Below, piece by piece: positions 12,135 through 21,914 of a stretch of DNA of 64,000 nt. The DNA is from Carya illinoinensis (Eukaryota; Streptophyta; Magnoliopsida; Fagales; Juglandaceae), in NCBI RefSeq assembly GCF_018687715.1, contig NC_056766.1:14764001-14828000 (forward strand), given 5' to 3'. How positions within the stretch are numbered: the first letter of the stretch is position 1; each line of letters begins with the position of its first letter. A model generated the notes under the pieces. That model ran no database searches. It was given only the letters and a program-made list of their open reading frames with translations, and was not told the origin of the DNA. The position numbers and the translations under genes are program-made.

Positions 12135-12310
12135 TTGTCTCACATTTCGAACAAAAATGACTCTCTCGAAGACTCAAACGAATCTCAGTCTCACTCTTCA
12201 GTGATCAGTCTGCTCTCACCCTCGTCACTGTCGTCTCTCAAGTTCTCAACCCTAGTCGTGGCGATTGCAAATCTGCCGTCTCTATCTCGAAACCTAAGGT
12301 GTGTTAATCT
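12135..12310 (+). other. Captured leader or first exon, origin unknown
   Basis: A stretch rich in serine codons, with TCTCTC motifs, ends in AACCTAAG followed by GTGTGTTAATC, a good splice donor. It may be the 5' part of a captured transcript. A second possible exon lies at about 13765-13815, after TTGCAG (reading DVYWYMQEAENHGSDAE). I cannot assign a donor gene to either. Confidence 0.4.
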
Positions 12311-14016
12311 CTCTCTCTCTCTCTCTCTCTGTATCTCTGTCTCTCTCGGTTTGGGTGGATCCCTTTTATGGGTTTATGGTTGATTTTTGCTTGGGTCAGC
12401 GCTATCTCCATGTGTTTTGTCTAAACTTATTCTGATTTAGTAGTACAGTTATTTACATGGAAGTCCCAAAAGGGATTGCAAGATTTAGCCTTTAAATCTT
12501 AGGGTTTGCATCATCTAGCTTCAAGAACCAATGGTTGTTGAGAAATAGCATTAGTATTATAGATGGATTTAAATGCTATTTCTATAACATCAATAATTTG
12601 TTAGGAGCTAAGCTCGTATTTGTTCAATGTTGTTCCGTATATCTGGTTGGGCATTCAATGTTATTCAATGTTGTTCCTTATATCTGGTTGGTAAAGCATA
12701 ATGTAATTTTTTGTAGACTCCTTCCCTTTTATAATTCATCAATTTTTTTGTAATTTAAATGCCCATATCTACATTTATTGTTCATGACTATCTACTCGAG
12801 CCAAATTCAAGTTGTTCTGTAAAACTTGACCAATGAGTTAATCAAATAGACAGACAACAGAGGCTTTTTATTTTTCCACCGATGGTAGGGGCCTTTTGGA
12901 TTATTTTACACCTACTCTGGAGCACTTTTCATGCCGTGATTCAACTGGGCATTATATGTATGGGCACTTTTCAGGCTTTTTTTTTTTTTTTTTTGGCTTA
13001 ATTGAATTGGTTGTACATTGAGATTGCATAAATAGATATTTACTTTGTGTATTACTCTTTTGTTTTGGTTTCTCTCTCTTTTATTTTCCCTTTGAGTTAA
13101 TTTCTGTTGTACTTACAAGATATCTTTGCTCAATCTCTCTTCTCTCTTTGATTAAAATGCTTTACCATCTGCTTGTTTACGGTTAAAACAAACACATTTT
13201 GTGTATTTATAAGTGAGAAGAAACTGAAAAATTTTCTCTTTATCATCCTTTTGCTTAATTGAATTGGTTGTAAATTGATAAATGTGCAAATTGATACATG
13301 CGCCTGTGATCGTTGTGTCGTGGAGTTTATTTCCTTTGAGTTTTGTTTTGTACTAAAAATTTGCAAGAAAAATGTAAATCTTGAGAATTGAAACATGTTT
13401 TTCTACAATTCAAGTGAAAAGAAAATGAATCACTCTGTTTTGCAATTACTTTAATTTGTTGAGTTTGGTAGCCTTTCTAGATTCTAGCACAACCATTTAT
13501 TTTATAATGACCATTTATGAGTTCCTGATAAGGATATACTCATACCTTGAACTTTAAGGAATACATAATTATTAATCTTTTTTATCTTTAAATAAGAGTA
13601 CTGCTAACCAATCATATGAAACTTACTATTTAAATAATCATTTTGACGTGACACCATTATGTAGTGACACGAGATTTATTAAAATAAAAATGCTGTTTGC
13701 ATCACACATTTTATTACCCAGAATAGTTGTCTACTAATTAATTACTATTGAAGACTTCTTGCAGGATGTTTATTGGTACATGCAAGAGGCTGAGAATCAT
13801 GGTTCTGATGCTGAGGTAGAAACAATTTTTACGAATAATCAGTAAGAGGTACTCTAAAATAACTTGACTTGCTATGGATAATTGTTGTACCTTTGTAGCT
13901 GACATGATTTGGCAATGTGGAAATGTGTTTCATTGTACGAGGAAATGAATGTTCTTTTTTTTTGGCAATGAGGAAATGTGTGTTTCAATTTTCATAGTAT
14001 CTGCCTATGTTCACAG

Positions 14017-14440
14017 GAAGTTGTTGGTCATTCTCTTCAACTGGTGCTATAGAAGGAATAAACGCCTTAGTCACTGGTGACCTTGTTAGCCTTTGAATGG
14101 GTAATAAGCAATGGTGGGATTGATACAGAAGCTGATTATCCCTACACAGGTGTGGATGGTACCTGCAACACTACTAAGGTTTGGTTCCCCCTCCGCTAGA
14201 ATATGTTGATTGTGAACATTATCAAAACATATAACATAATGTTTGCTAGAAGTTTTACCATTTTTTTATTTGGTCTCATATATGATGTTTTACTTTAATC
14301 AGGAGGAAACCAAAGTCGTAACTATTGATGGCTATGAAGATATGTCAGAATCAGACAGTGCTCTCTTGTGTGCTACTATTCAGCAGCCCATTAGTGTGGG
14401 TATAGATGGCTCCGCTATGGACTTTCAACTATATCTGAAT
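14017..14440 (+). pseudogene. Papain-like cysteine protease exon fragments inside the hAT element
   Basis: Exon 14017-14178, after a CACAG acceptor, reads [19 protein letters not shown]. It includes the catalytic cysteine in the CWSFS motif. The reading then jumps to [20 protein letters not shown]. The stretch that normally follows DLVSL is missing (the SEQELVDCD and GGCNGG region), which shifts the frame. An intron of 124 bp (GT at 14179, AG at 14301-14302) leads to exon 14303-14440, EETKVVTIDGYEDMSESDSA followed by QQPISVGIDGSAMDFQLY. The histidine and asparagine part of the catalytic triad is absent. It looks like a genomic fragment (introns kept) taken up by the transposon, not a processed copy. 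Confidence 0.88.
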
Positions 14441-15162
14441 GTAGTATCTTTTAATGTATTCTGTTATGCATTGTTGGGTGACCCTTTGCACTCTTTTCTG
14501 AAATATCCATATGTCTATATGATTTACTTTTTAATTTGTTGATTACAGGCCATCCATTTACCAGATCAAAGTGAAAGAAATCAAATATTCCCCCAAATTC
14601 AAGATTCAAGATGTGAAGAGTTATCATATTGTATTAGTTTAATTAGTTGTAATGTATTATTATTGATTTTATTTTTTGTAAATTTATGTTTTGCATTGTG
14701 ATGTAACAATAATATTATTTAGTTTACATTTTTATTTATTTTGTTCTTCAATTTTTTTTTTTTTAGAAAATTCTTAGTGTTTGAATTATTTTTTTAAAAA
14801 AAAAATCTAGGCAATTTAAATATGAGATCAGATTTTTTTTAAAAAAAAGTGCTATAATTTCTTTTTAAAGTTATAAAGATATTTTTAGAATTTTTAGAAT
14901 TTTTATTTTTATTTTTAATACAAAACCTGGATTGAATCCGGGTATGACTCGGCTATCCGGAATTTAAATAAAGAAAAACAGAAAAATCCGGATATCTGGT
15001 TACAATCCGGATATCCGGATTGAATCCGGTTATCCGCCCGGATTGAGTCCGGGTTCAATCCAGACAGATAACCGCCTGGATTTTGAAATCCGGATCCGGA
15101 TCCGGTTATGGCCGAATACCCGGATCCGGATCCGGATCCGGATGCACACCCCTAGCAGCCAT

Positions 15163-15344
15163 ATCATCTCCTTTGTAGCCTCTGGCACTGCAATATGCTC
15201 AGCTTCTGTAGTAGACAAAGAAATTGTTTTCTGTAGATTAGAACCCCATGACACTGTAGTACCACCAAGTGTATAAACAAAGCCCATGGTACTCTTTCTG
15301 CTATCAATATCTCCAGCTAAATCAGCATCAACATAGCCCTGCAT
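15163..15344 (-). pseudogene. Copia-2 RNase H, proximal part
   Basis: The minus strand reads GYVDADLAGDIDSRKSTMGF, then TEAEHIAVPEATKEMIWL, holding the aspartate and glutamate of the RNase H site. The frame then runs into the hAT terminal repeats and becomes a meaningless IRIRIR stretch. The domain resumes at 11932. Confidence 0.88.
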
Positions 15345-16718
15345 CTCTAAGCTCTCTCATGAGAAACACAAGTAGGTTTCTGAGGAGCCCTTTAGGTACC
15401 TCAAAATCAATTTCACTGCTTCCCAATGTTATTTTCCTGGGTTACTCATGTATCTACTCACAACTCCCACTGCATGGGCAATATCCGGTCTTGTGCAAAT
15501 CATAGCATACATAAGTGAACCAATAGCTGAGGCATAAGGAACCTTACTCATGTAATCTTATTCCTCCTTGACTCAGGTGACTGATTCTTGCTAAGTCTGA
15601 AGTGACTACTCAAGGGTATGCCAACTGGTTTGGCGTTGTCCATATTGAACCCGTTGAGTACCTTTTTCACATACTCAACCTGTGAGAGTCTCAACGTACC
15701 TCTGAGTCTATCTCTGACAATTCTCATGCCAAGGATTTGCTTTACAGCTTTTAAATCCTTCATTGCAAAGTGCTCTGACATCTACTTCTTCAGATTATTG
15801 ATCTCATTAATACTAGCCCCTGCAATAAGCATGTCGTCCACATATAACAATAGAATAATGTAAGAATGTTCAAAGTGCCTGACATAGCAACAATGATTTG
15901 CCTGACATCTGATGTATCCTGCACTGTGCAGGAAATTATAAAATTTCTTGTACCACTGTCTAGGAGCTTACTACAAACCATACAAGCTCTTCTTCAGTCT
16001 ACAACTGAACCTTCCTTTCCCTATACCACAAACCCCTCAGGCTGTGCATGTAGATGTCTTCTTCAAGGTTTCCATGAAGAAAAACTGTCTTCACATCTAA
16101 CTGATCAAGAAAGAAATCTTCAGTAGCAATCATAGTCAGTACCATCCTGATGGTTGTGATCTTCACCACAGGAGAAAAGATCTTAGAGTAATCAATACCC
16201 TGCTTCTGCTGAAAGCTTTTTACAACAAGTCTGGCCTTGTACCTCTTACTGCCATCATGCTCAGTTTTCACCCGGTACACTCACTTGTTGTGTAATGCCT
16301 TCTTCCCTGATGGAAGTTCTGTCAACTCCCATGTCTAATTCCCTAACAAGGAATCCATCTCATCTTTCATGGCCAGCTCCCACTTGTTAGAATTTTCATC
16401 TTGCAAGGTTTCTTCATAACTTTGTGGTTCTCCACCATCTTTCAACAGAATGTAATTCAAAATAAGTGAGAAACGCTGTGGAGGATGTATAGCCCAAACT
16501 GACCTACGAACTGCAACTGTAGAAGTGGATGGCTCTGAAACTAACTGCAGAATAATAGGAATTGGTGCACTGGACCCACTCTCCCTGTCACTTACATCTC
16601 TACACTGCACTGTGACCTCTGGTAGGTCATCCAATCTTACAAATTCGGACTCCTGAAGAGCTACTTCAGAAGTTGTACTAGACTTATCCTTATACATAAT
16701 TTTCTCATTGAAAATCAA
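15345..16718 (-). pseudogene. Copia-2 reverse transcriptase
   Basis: Minus-strand pieces in order are a linker with a VRRSVWAIHPPQRF patch (16335-16718) and the RT fingers and palm (15999-16280: YKARLVVKSFQQKQGIDY, then QLDVKTVFLHGNLEEDIYM). The YVDD active-site motif is at 15833-15844. A tail follows at 15548-15781 (HFAMKDLKAVKQILGMRI). The catalytic aspartates are all visible, but frameshifts and stops near 15990, 15790 and 15550 split the domain. Confidence 0.9.
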
Positions 16719-16754
16719 ATTCCTGCTTCTTATGATCTTTCAACCCTGATCATT

Positions 16755-17765
16755 CTAGAAATAATAGCCAAATGCCTTGTCTCCATAGCCAATGAAATAA
16801 CATTTCATTAACTTAGCATCAAGTTTACTACGAGCATCAGAATCAATAAGTACATAAGAAAGACAACCAAAAGTTTTAAGGTAAGAAAATTTGACCTCTT
16901 TCCCGATCCAAACCTCCTCAGGCAATTCACAATCTAATGGAACTGATGGCCCTCTGTTTATCAAGTAGACGGCAATGCTGACTGCATCTACCCAGAAAGT
17001 GGGTGGTAGTCCAGCGTGCAACCTCATGCTTCTAGCACGCTCATTACTGGTTCTGTTCATACACTCGGCAACTCCATTTTGCTATGGTCTCTCAGGAATG
17101 GTCTTCTCCATTCTGATACCCAGAGCTGCACAATACTCCTTGAACCTGCTATCAATATACTCACCACTATTGTCAGATCTCAAATATTTTAGTGTTAAGC
17201 ACGTCTCTATCTCAACCATAGCCTTCCAAGTTTTGAACACTACATCAGATTTATGCTTCCAAAAATAAACACATACGTTCCTAATATGGTCATCAATGAA
17301 CGTGACATAGTAACGAGAACCTCCAAGAGATGCCACTGGGGAAGGACCCCACACATCAGTGTGCACTAGATCCAGTCTTTCTGTCTTAGGCGTTCTGCCA
17401 CTTTTCAGGAAGTTGACATTCTTTTGTTTCTTCATAACACAACTCTCACACGTACTGAGATCAACTGACTTCAGTTATGGTAGCTTGTCTTTAGACAGAA
17501 GTTCTTTTATACCCTTCTGACTCATATGGCCAAGCTTACAATGCCACAAATCTATTGTGCTATCTGCAACGGTAGTAGCAATAGTGTTAATCAAACCAGT
17601 AGTCATATATAGTGTACTAGTTTTCTTACCCCGAACCAGTACCAATGCCCATTTTGTAACCTTCCAAGTGCTATCTGAGAACACTACTGAATGACCACAT
17701 TCGTTGAGCTGCCCAATAGAAATGAGGTTTTTCTTCAACTCAGGAATGTGCCTGACCTTTTGCAA
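16755..17765 (-). pseudogene. Copia-2 integrase
   Basis: The GAG-pre-integrase/HHCC region (17475-17765) shows HCKLGHM, followed by CESC at about 17447. The catalytic core (16990-17435) has HTDVWGP, then RSDNSGEY and GVAE, which supply the D, D and E residues. A stop lies in PERP-stop-QNG near 17080 and another near 17476. Integrase joins the element cDNA to host DNA. This copy cannot be made whole. Confidence 0.9.
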
Positions 17766-17804
17766 GGTCCATTTGTTCTTGCCAGAGAGTGCAATATCAA
17801 TGTC

Positions 17805-18100
17805 TCACATCCCCACTACGTTCAAAGCCTCTCTATCAGCCAAATACACCTTCCCAAAATCACCTGCAACATAGTTCCGCATTAGCTCCCGGTGGGAAGA
17901 TGTATGAAAGGAAGCTCCTGAATCCAGTATCCAGTCATCAACTGGACTATGAACTACAAGCAATAGTGCATCATGTACTTCTTCTGTTACCACATTAGCA
18001 CTATCATTCTCGGTCTTCTTAGGATTTTTACAGTTCTTCTTTATATGGCCAGTTTTGCCACAATTCCAGCAAGTTGCCTACTGACCAGGCCTCGACTTTC
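17805..18100 (-). pseudogene. Copia-2 zinc knuckle and aspartic protease
   Basis: A CX2CX4HX4C knuckle, CWNCGKTGHIKKNC, is read at about 18030-18072 with a stop just before it. The protease follows with DDWILDSGASFHTSS near 17900-17945, carrying the DSGA catalytic motif. It lies directly downstream of gag in the same element. Confidence 0.9.
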
Positions 18101-18102
18101 TC

Positions 18103-18765
18103 TTACCCCTGCTCTTTGATCTTGACCTTCTTCTGTTTGAGTTCCTGTCTTGTGTTCTCCCTCGAACCCGAGGTCTCGCCTGAATCTTTCATTCGCACCT
18201 CCTCAGCCAAAATCAAATCACGAATATCATCATATTTCAACTTAGATTTTTCAGCAGAATTACTGACAGCCATTCTTATGGCTTCCCAACTACTTGGCAG
18301 TGAAGCCAATAGTATCAGTGCACGTATCTCATCATCAAATTCAATTTCAACAGACGACAATTGATTTGTGATAGTATTAAAATCATTCAGATGTTGTGCA
18401 ACAGACGTACCATCTGTCATCTTCAAATTGAATAACTTTTTCATCAAATGTACCTTGTTATTCGCTGACGGCTTTTCATACATACATGACAAAGCCGCCA
18501 TAAGATCTGCAGTCGTCTTCTCCTTGATGACGTTGTGTGCAATGGATCTCGACAGGGTTAATCGAATAACCCCCAGAACCTCTCGATCCAACAGGTTCTA
18601 ATCAGCCTTATCCATCTTTTTCGGTCATTATCCTAATAGTGGAAGATGAAGTTTCTTCCCATAGAGGTAGTCCTCTATTTGCATCCTCTAGTATCCGAAA
18701 TCTATGCCATCAAACTTCTCAATCCCGATACCTTCACTTCATTTCCAGCCATCATTTTTCTTCAA
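18103..18765 (-). pseudogene. Copia-2 gag
   Basis: The frame starts with an ATG at about 18755 (MAGNEVKVSG, usual for this lineage) and is broken by stops near 18710 and 18600. The main body, 18103-18591, is 162 codons: TTADLMAALSCMYEKPSANN, then MKKLFNLKMTDGTSVAQHL. It ends in a lysine-rich tail. It is a Tnt1-like UBN2 gag. Confidence 0.9.
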
Positions 18766-18792
18766 ACCCAAACCTTGGCTCTTAATACCAAT

Positions 18793-19222
18793 TATTGTGA
18801 AAAACGATGACAATAAAGTGAAAAATTAATATGAACGAGAAAACAATCACACAGACACAAGATTTACTTGGTTCGGCAAATTACTTACATCCACGGGAGT
18901 TGCAAAGAATTTTATTACTTGAGGAATCACACAATACAATGGTGGGTCGATTACTATACGTCTATAGTGTTCTACAGTATGGCCATATGATATAATAATC
19001 ATATATATAGTCAAATGGCAAAAAAAAAAAAAAAACCCTAGATCTATATAAAAAGCACGTTCGCTCAAGCGGCGTGTCGAGCGCGCGTTGAGCGAACTTC
19101 CTTCTTGCATTCACTCGAACTCATAGTCGAGCTGACATTGCGCGTTTTACTCTTCCTGACTTAGTTCAAGCGGCCAATGCCTTCACTCGAGCCATGTGGA
19201 CCAGACTCCACAATACTCAACA
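18793..19222 (-). repeat. Copia-2 5' LTR
   Basis: The 430-bp LTR pairs with the split copy at 9949-11566. It ends TGTTGTG or TATTGTG on the inner side and CTCAACA on the outer side. It is visibly diverged from its partner (roughly 10 percent by eye, plus indels), so the insertion is old. Confidence 0.9.
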
Positions 19223-19227
19223 GAACG

Positions 19228-19683
19228 TACATTGTGCACGTTCAGTGCATTTAATTTGTGGTTTTCTTTTCTTTTAAGGTTTTGGAACAAAGCCAGATCT
19301 TATTAATTTGTTGGTGTTAACTGTTGAATACACGTTCAGTGCTTTAGATGCACAGGAAAAACTTTTCCAATCGGTTTTATATTTACGTTGGATACAACTA
19401 TTGGTTGACTGCCGCATTTTTTGCAATGCCAATTATGGAAGTTGAGCTGCTTTAGCTTCAATAAGAGAGGAAGTAAATTGTTTACAAGATTTATTATATG
19501 AGATTCCCTAACGGGAAAAATCAGCTCCACTTATATTAATTCATTGTGATAGTACTGCTACTATTAGTAAAGTACAAAACCGCTATTATAACGGTAAATC
19601 CAGAATCATAAGAAGAAAACACAATATTGTGAGATTTTATTTGACTGATGGTGTTATTAATGTGGATTATATTAAGTCTTGTG
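19228..19683 (+). pseudogene. Copia-1 RNase H fragment
   Basis: The plus strand carries the end of a Copia RNase H in pieces. These include LIHCDSTATISKVQNRYYNG, RRKHNIVRFYL and DGVINVDYIKSC (19530-19683). Upstream bases to 19228 are more decayed. The domain is cut by the Tekay-like element at 19684 and resumes at 27345 with KKALTREMVWITSRRM. It belongs to Copia-1, in the same orientation as its gag. Confidence 0.85.
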
Positions 19684-21897
19684 TGTGATACCCCGTTTTT
19701 ACGTGTATTTTCACTGAAGGGTTGTTTTTAATTTGAATAATATATTGGTTTATTTATTTTAAATTAATGTGTTTTAATTGGTTTTAATTTATTTGATGTG
19801 TTTAATTTATTTTAGTCGTTTTACGGTTTTTAATATCGTTTTCGGCGGATCAGTTTTTGGTCTCCGGAGTGAGGATTGGACCTCATTTCTTTTCTTTCCT
19901 CTTTTTCTTTTTCCCTTTTTCCTTTTCTTTTTCCTTCTTTTTCTTTCTTTTTCTTTCTTTTCTTCTTCTTTCTTCTCCTTTCTCTCCCACGTACGCCCAG
20001 CTGCCCCTTTTTCTCATTCCCGTCGCCGCCACTTTGACCGGCCAGTTCTCCGCCGTCCGGCCACCGTTTGGTGCGCCGTCACCACTATTCTCTTCCTCTT
20101 CCACCAGAGATCATCTCCACCAATTTTCAGAGCCATCGGACCAGCCGTTAGCTTTCGAGAGCCGCCGGAAGTCGCTGCACCTGCTCTGTTTTTGCCCCTG
20201 TCGCCGGTTGCTTTCGCAGCCCAGAACCACCGCTCGCCGGCGGCGTGGCCGACACCACCCACCCAGTTTTCTTCCCCTCTCACCGGTGAACATCCCCACC
20301 AAGTTTCACCTCCATCTGAGCCACCGTTAGCCGCCACGAGCTCCTCCAAGCCATACGGTTTTTCACCGTTTCCGGCGCCGTCGCACCACCTCCGGCCACC
20401 ATCTTTTCACAGCTTCTTCCCCTACCTCTTGCCGACCTAAACCACCCATTTCCGGCCTCGATCCGTTGCCGGAGCAGCTCCCACGAGCTCAACTCCGTTC
20501 AGCCTTTTTTTGGCCTTCGACCGCCATTTCCACCACCACCCACGACCAAAACTCATTTCCCTTAACTTCATAAATATCTTAAGGCCATTCCCTATCAATC
20601 CCGAGCCTTGGTTTGTCCCCGTTCGAAAATGGGTAATTTATTACCCACGACAACAGTGTAAATTACACTGTTACGTTGCTTTTTCTCCGCCGTTTGCAAC
20701 GCCGGGTGTTTTCTAAAATTGCCATATAGCGCTGTAAGTATTTTCCAAACCCTATTTTCAGATTTAAATATATATTGCTCATTCAATTATTTTATCTGCT
20801 GGTTGGTTGATTCCGGACTGAGTCCGAGGAGTTTGGGGGTCGGATGGATGGAGGACGAAGTTGCCTGTTTATTTGTTTTATATTGTTGGATTATTTTATT
20901 ATGCATTGATATGGCATTACATGGTGCATGCACGTGTGTTTTTGTTTATGTGTGAAAAGCCTGTGTATTGGCGTAAGTGGTCTTACGGGTGCGTGTGTAT
21001 CACGACCCCAAGCCGGGATGGGGTATTATCCCGGTGGAGCTCCTCTGGTCACTCGGGAGCGGAATAAACTGAGTGATGTCCCCTGAGTTGTCGCTAGACG
21101 ACGGGAGCGGGGGCTAGGGGTTGCTTGGCTACGAACGCGCCGGGTGCGGAACCGGGCATCGCTCTACGCACTGACTCCATGGCCCTTCGCTGGTGAGGGC
21201 TAGAGGATGCTTGGCTACGAACGTGCGGGGCACGGAACTGGGCATCGCTCGTTAGGTGTCACATGCGTGGTGGTACTCTGCGGTGTGGCACTGGAGCCAG
21301 GGTGTGCGGATGACCCCTAGGGGAGGTCATGGTGCATACGGTTAATATGGATAATGGTTTGAGACGGATAAAGGCCAAATGTGACTTTTGGCGTGTTTTT
21401 TGGAAAGGATGTGTTTTTGGGCCAAATGGGTTTTTGGCGTGTGTGGAAAATTATGTTTTTGGGTTTTGTGCATCGGGCATGCTTCATGCATTTTGTTTGA
21501 GTTCTATGTGTTTTTATCTGGTAGTGTTTGGATTTTACTTAGCTGCGGTACCATTTTGGTTCCGTAGCTTTTGGTGCAGAGTTGGAGGACGAAGAGGAGG
21601 AGGCTGAGCCCGAGGATGCGGCTCCACCGGGTTGCTGATGCTATGCTTTATATTTGGTTTAAAACTGTATTTGTGTTTTTGTAATATTTTATCTATGTAT
21701 GTTTTAAACAGCTTGTATTACGTTAAGAAAAATTCTGGTACTTAGTTATGACTTCCGTTATCCGCTGCGTGTTTCTTTGTACACTTATGTTGCCTTGCAC
21801 ACACTTGACACCCGTCGATAGGATGGTGACCCGGGTTGTCACCATCCGGACGTCTCGATTTCCCCGTGTTCGGGCGTGGGGATTTGGGGGCGTCACA
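19684..21897 (+). repeat. Tekay-like 5' LTR
   Basis: The 2214-bp LTR has a CT-rich tract at about 19886-19985 and a TA-poor, CG-containing middle. Two imperfect tandem copies of a roughly 62-bp segment (GCTTGGCTACGAACG core) lie at about 21109-21170 and 21196-21258. A 220-codon open frame (19778-20440) occurs in both LTRs but has no domain and reflects base composition. Confidence 0.93.
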
Positions 21898-21914
21898 GGT
21901 GGTATTAGAGCGGT
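21898..21914 (+). promoter_or_regulatory. Primer-binding site of the Tekay-like element
   Basis: GGTGGTATTAGAGCGGT directly follows the LTR end. It resembles the complement of the initiator Met tRNA 3' end, with one mismatch in the TGGTATCAGAGC core. Confidence 0.75.

Larger units (their letters stand above)
11933..15154. mobile_element. Non-autonomous hAT-like element carrying gene fragments
   Basis: The element is 3222 bp and begins TAGGGGTGTGCAT. It ends with the inverse, ATGCACACCCCTA. Flanking octamers GTAGCCAT (11925-11932) and GCAGCCAT (15155-15162) match at 7 of 8 positions, the hAT size. Both subterminal regions (11945-12110 and 14930-15150) are packed with CCGGAT, ATCCGG and CCGGTTAT motifs in both orientations, like hAT transposase-binding repeats. 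No transposase is present. The interior has a CT-repeat tract (12308-12342), a leader-like region with a possible splice donor near 12299, and cysteine protease exons. Confidence 0.88.
9949..19222 (-). mobile_element. Copia-2: LTR retrotransposon nested in Copia-1
   Basis: A Tnt1-like Copia element on the minus strand is flanked by GAACG at 9944-9948 and 19223-19227. LTR edges are TGTTGAGTA and CACAAYA. A primer-binding site (TTGGTATTAAGAGCC on the minus strand, like initiator Met tRNA) lies next to the 5' LTR near 18778-18792. A purine tract (AAGTGGGAGAAT) abuts the 3' LTR at 11567-11579. After removing the nested MULE and hAT elements it is about 4.9 kb, a normal full length. The order gag, protease, integrase, RT, RNase H confirms Copia. 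Scattered stops make it inactive. Confidence 0.92.

Noticed and set aside
15030..15344. IRIRIR-rich protein end
   Set aside because: It is a read-through of the RNase H frame into the CCGGAT repeats of the hAT-like element, not a real protein.
19778..20440. 220-codon frame in the Tekay-like LTR, conserved at 25220-25882
   Set aside because: Conservation is due to LTR identity; the frame is dominated by a CT-rich tract and several other frames are open as well, on both strands.
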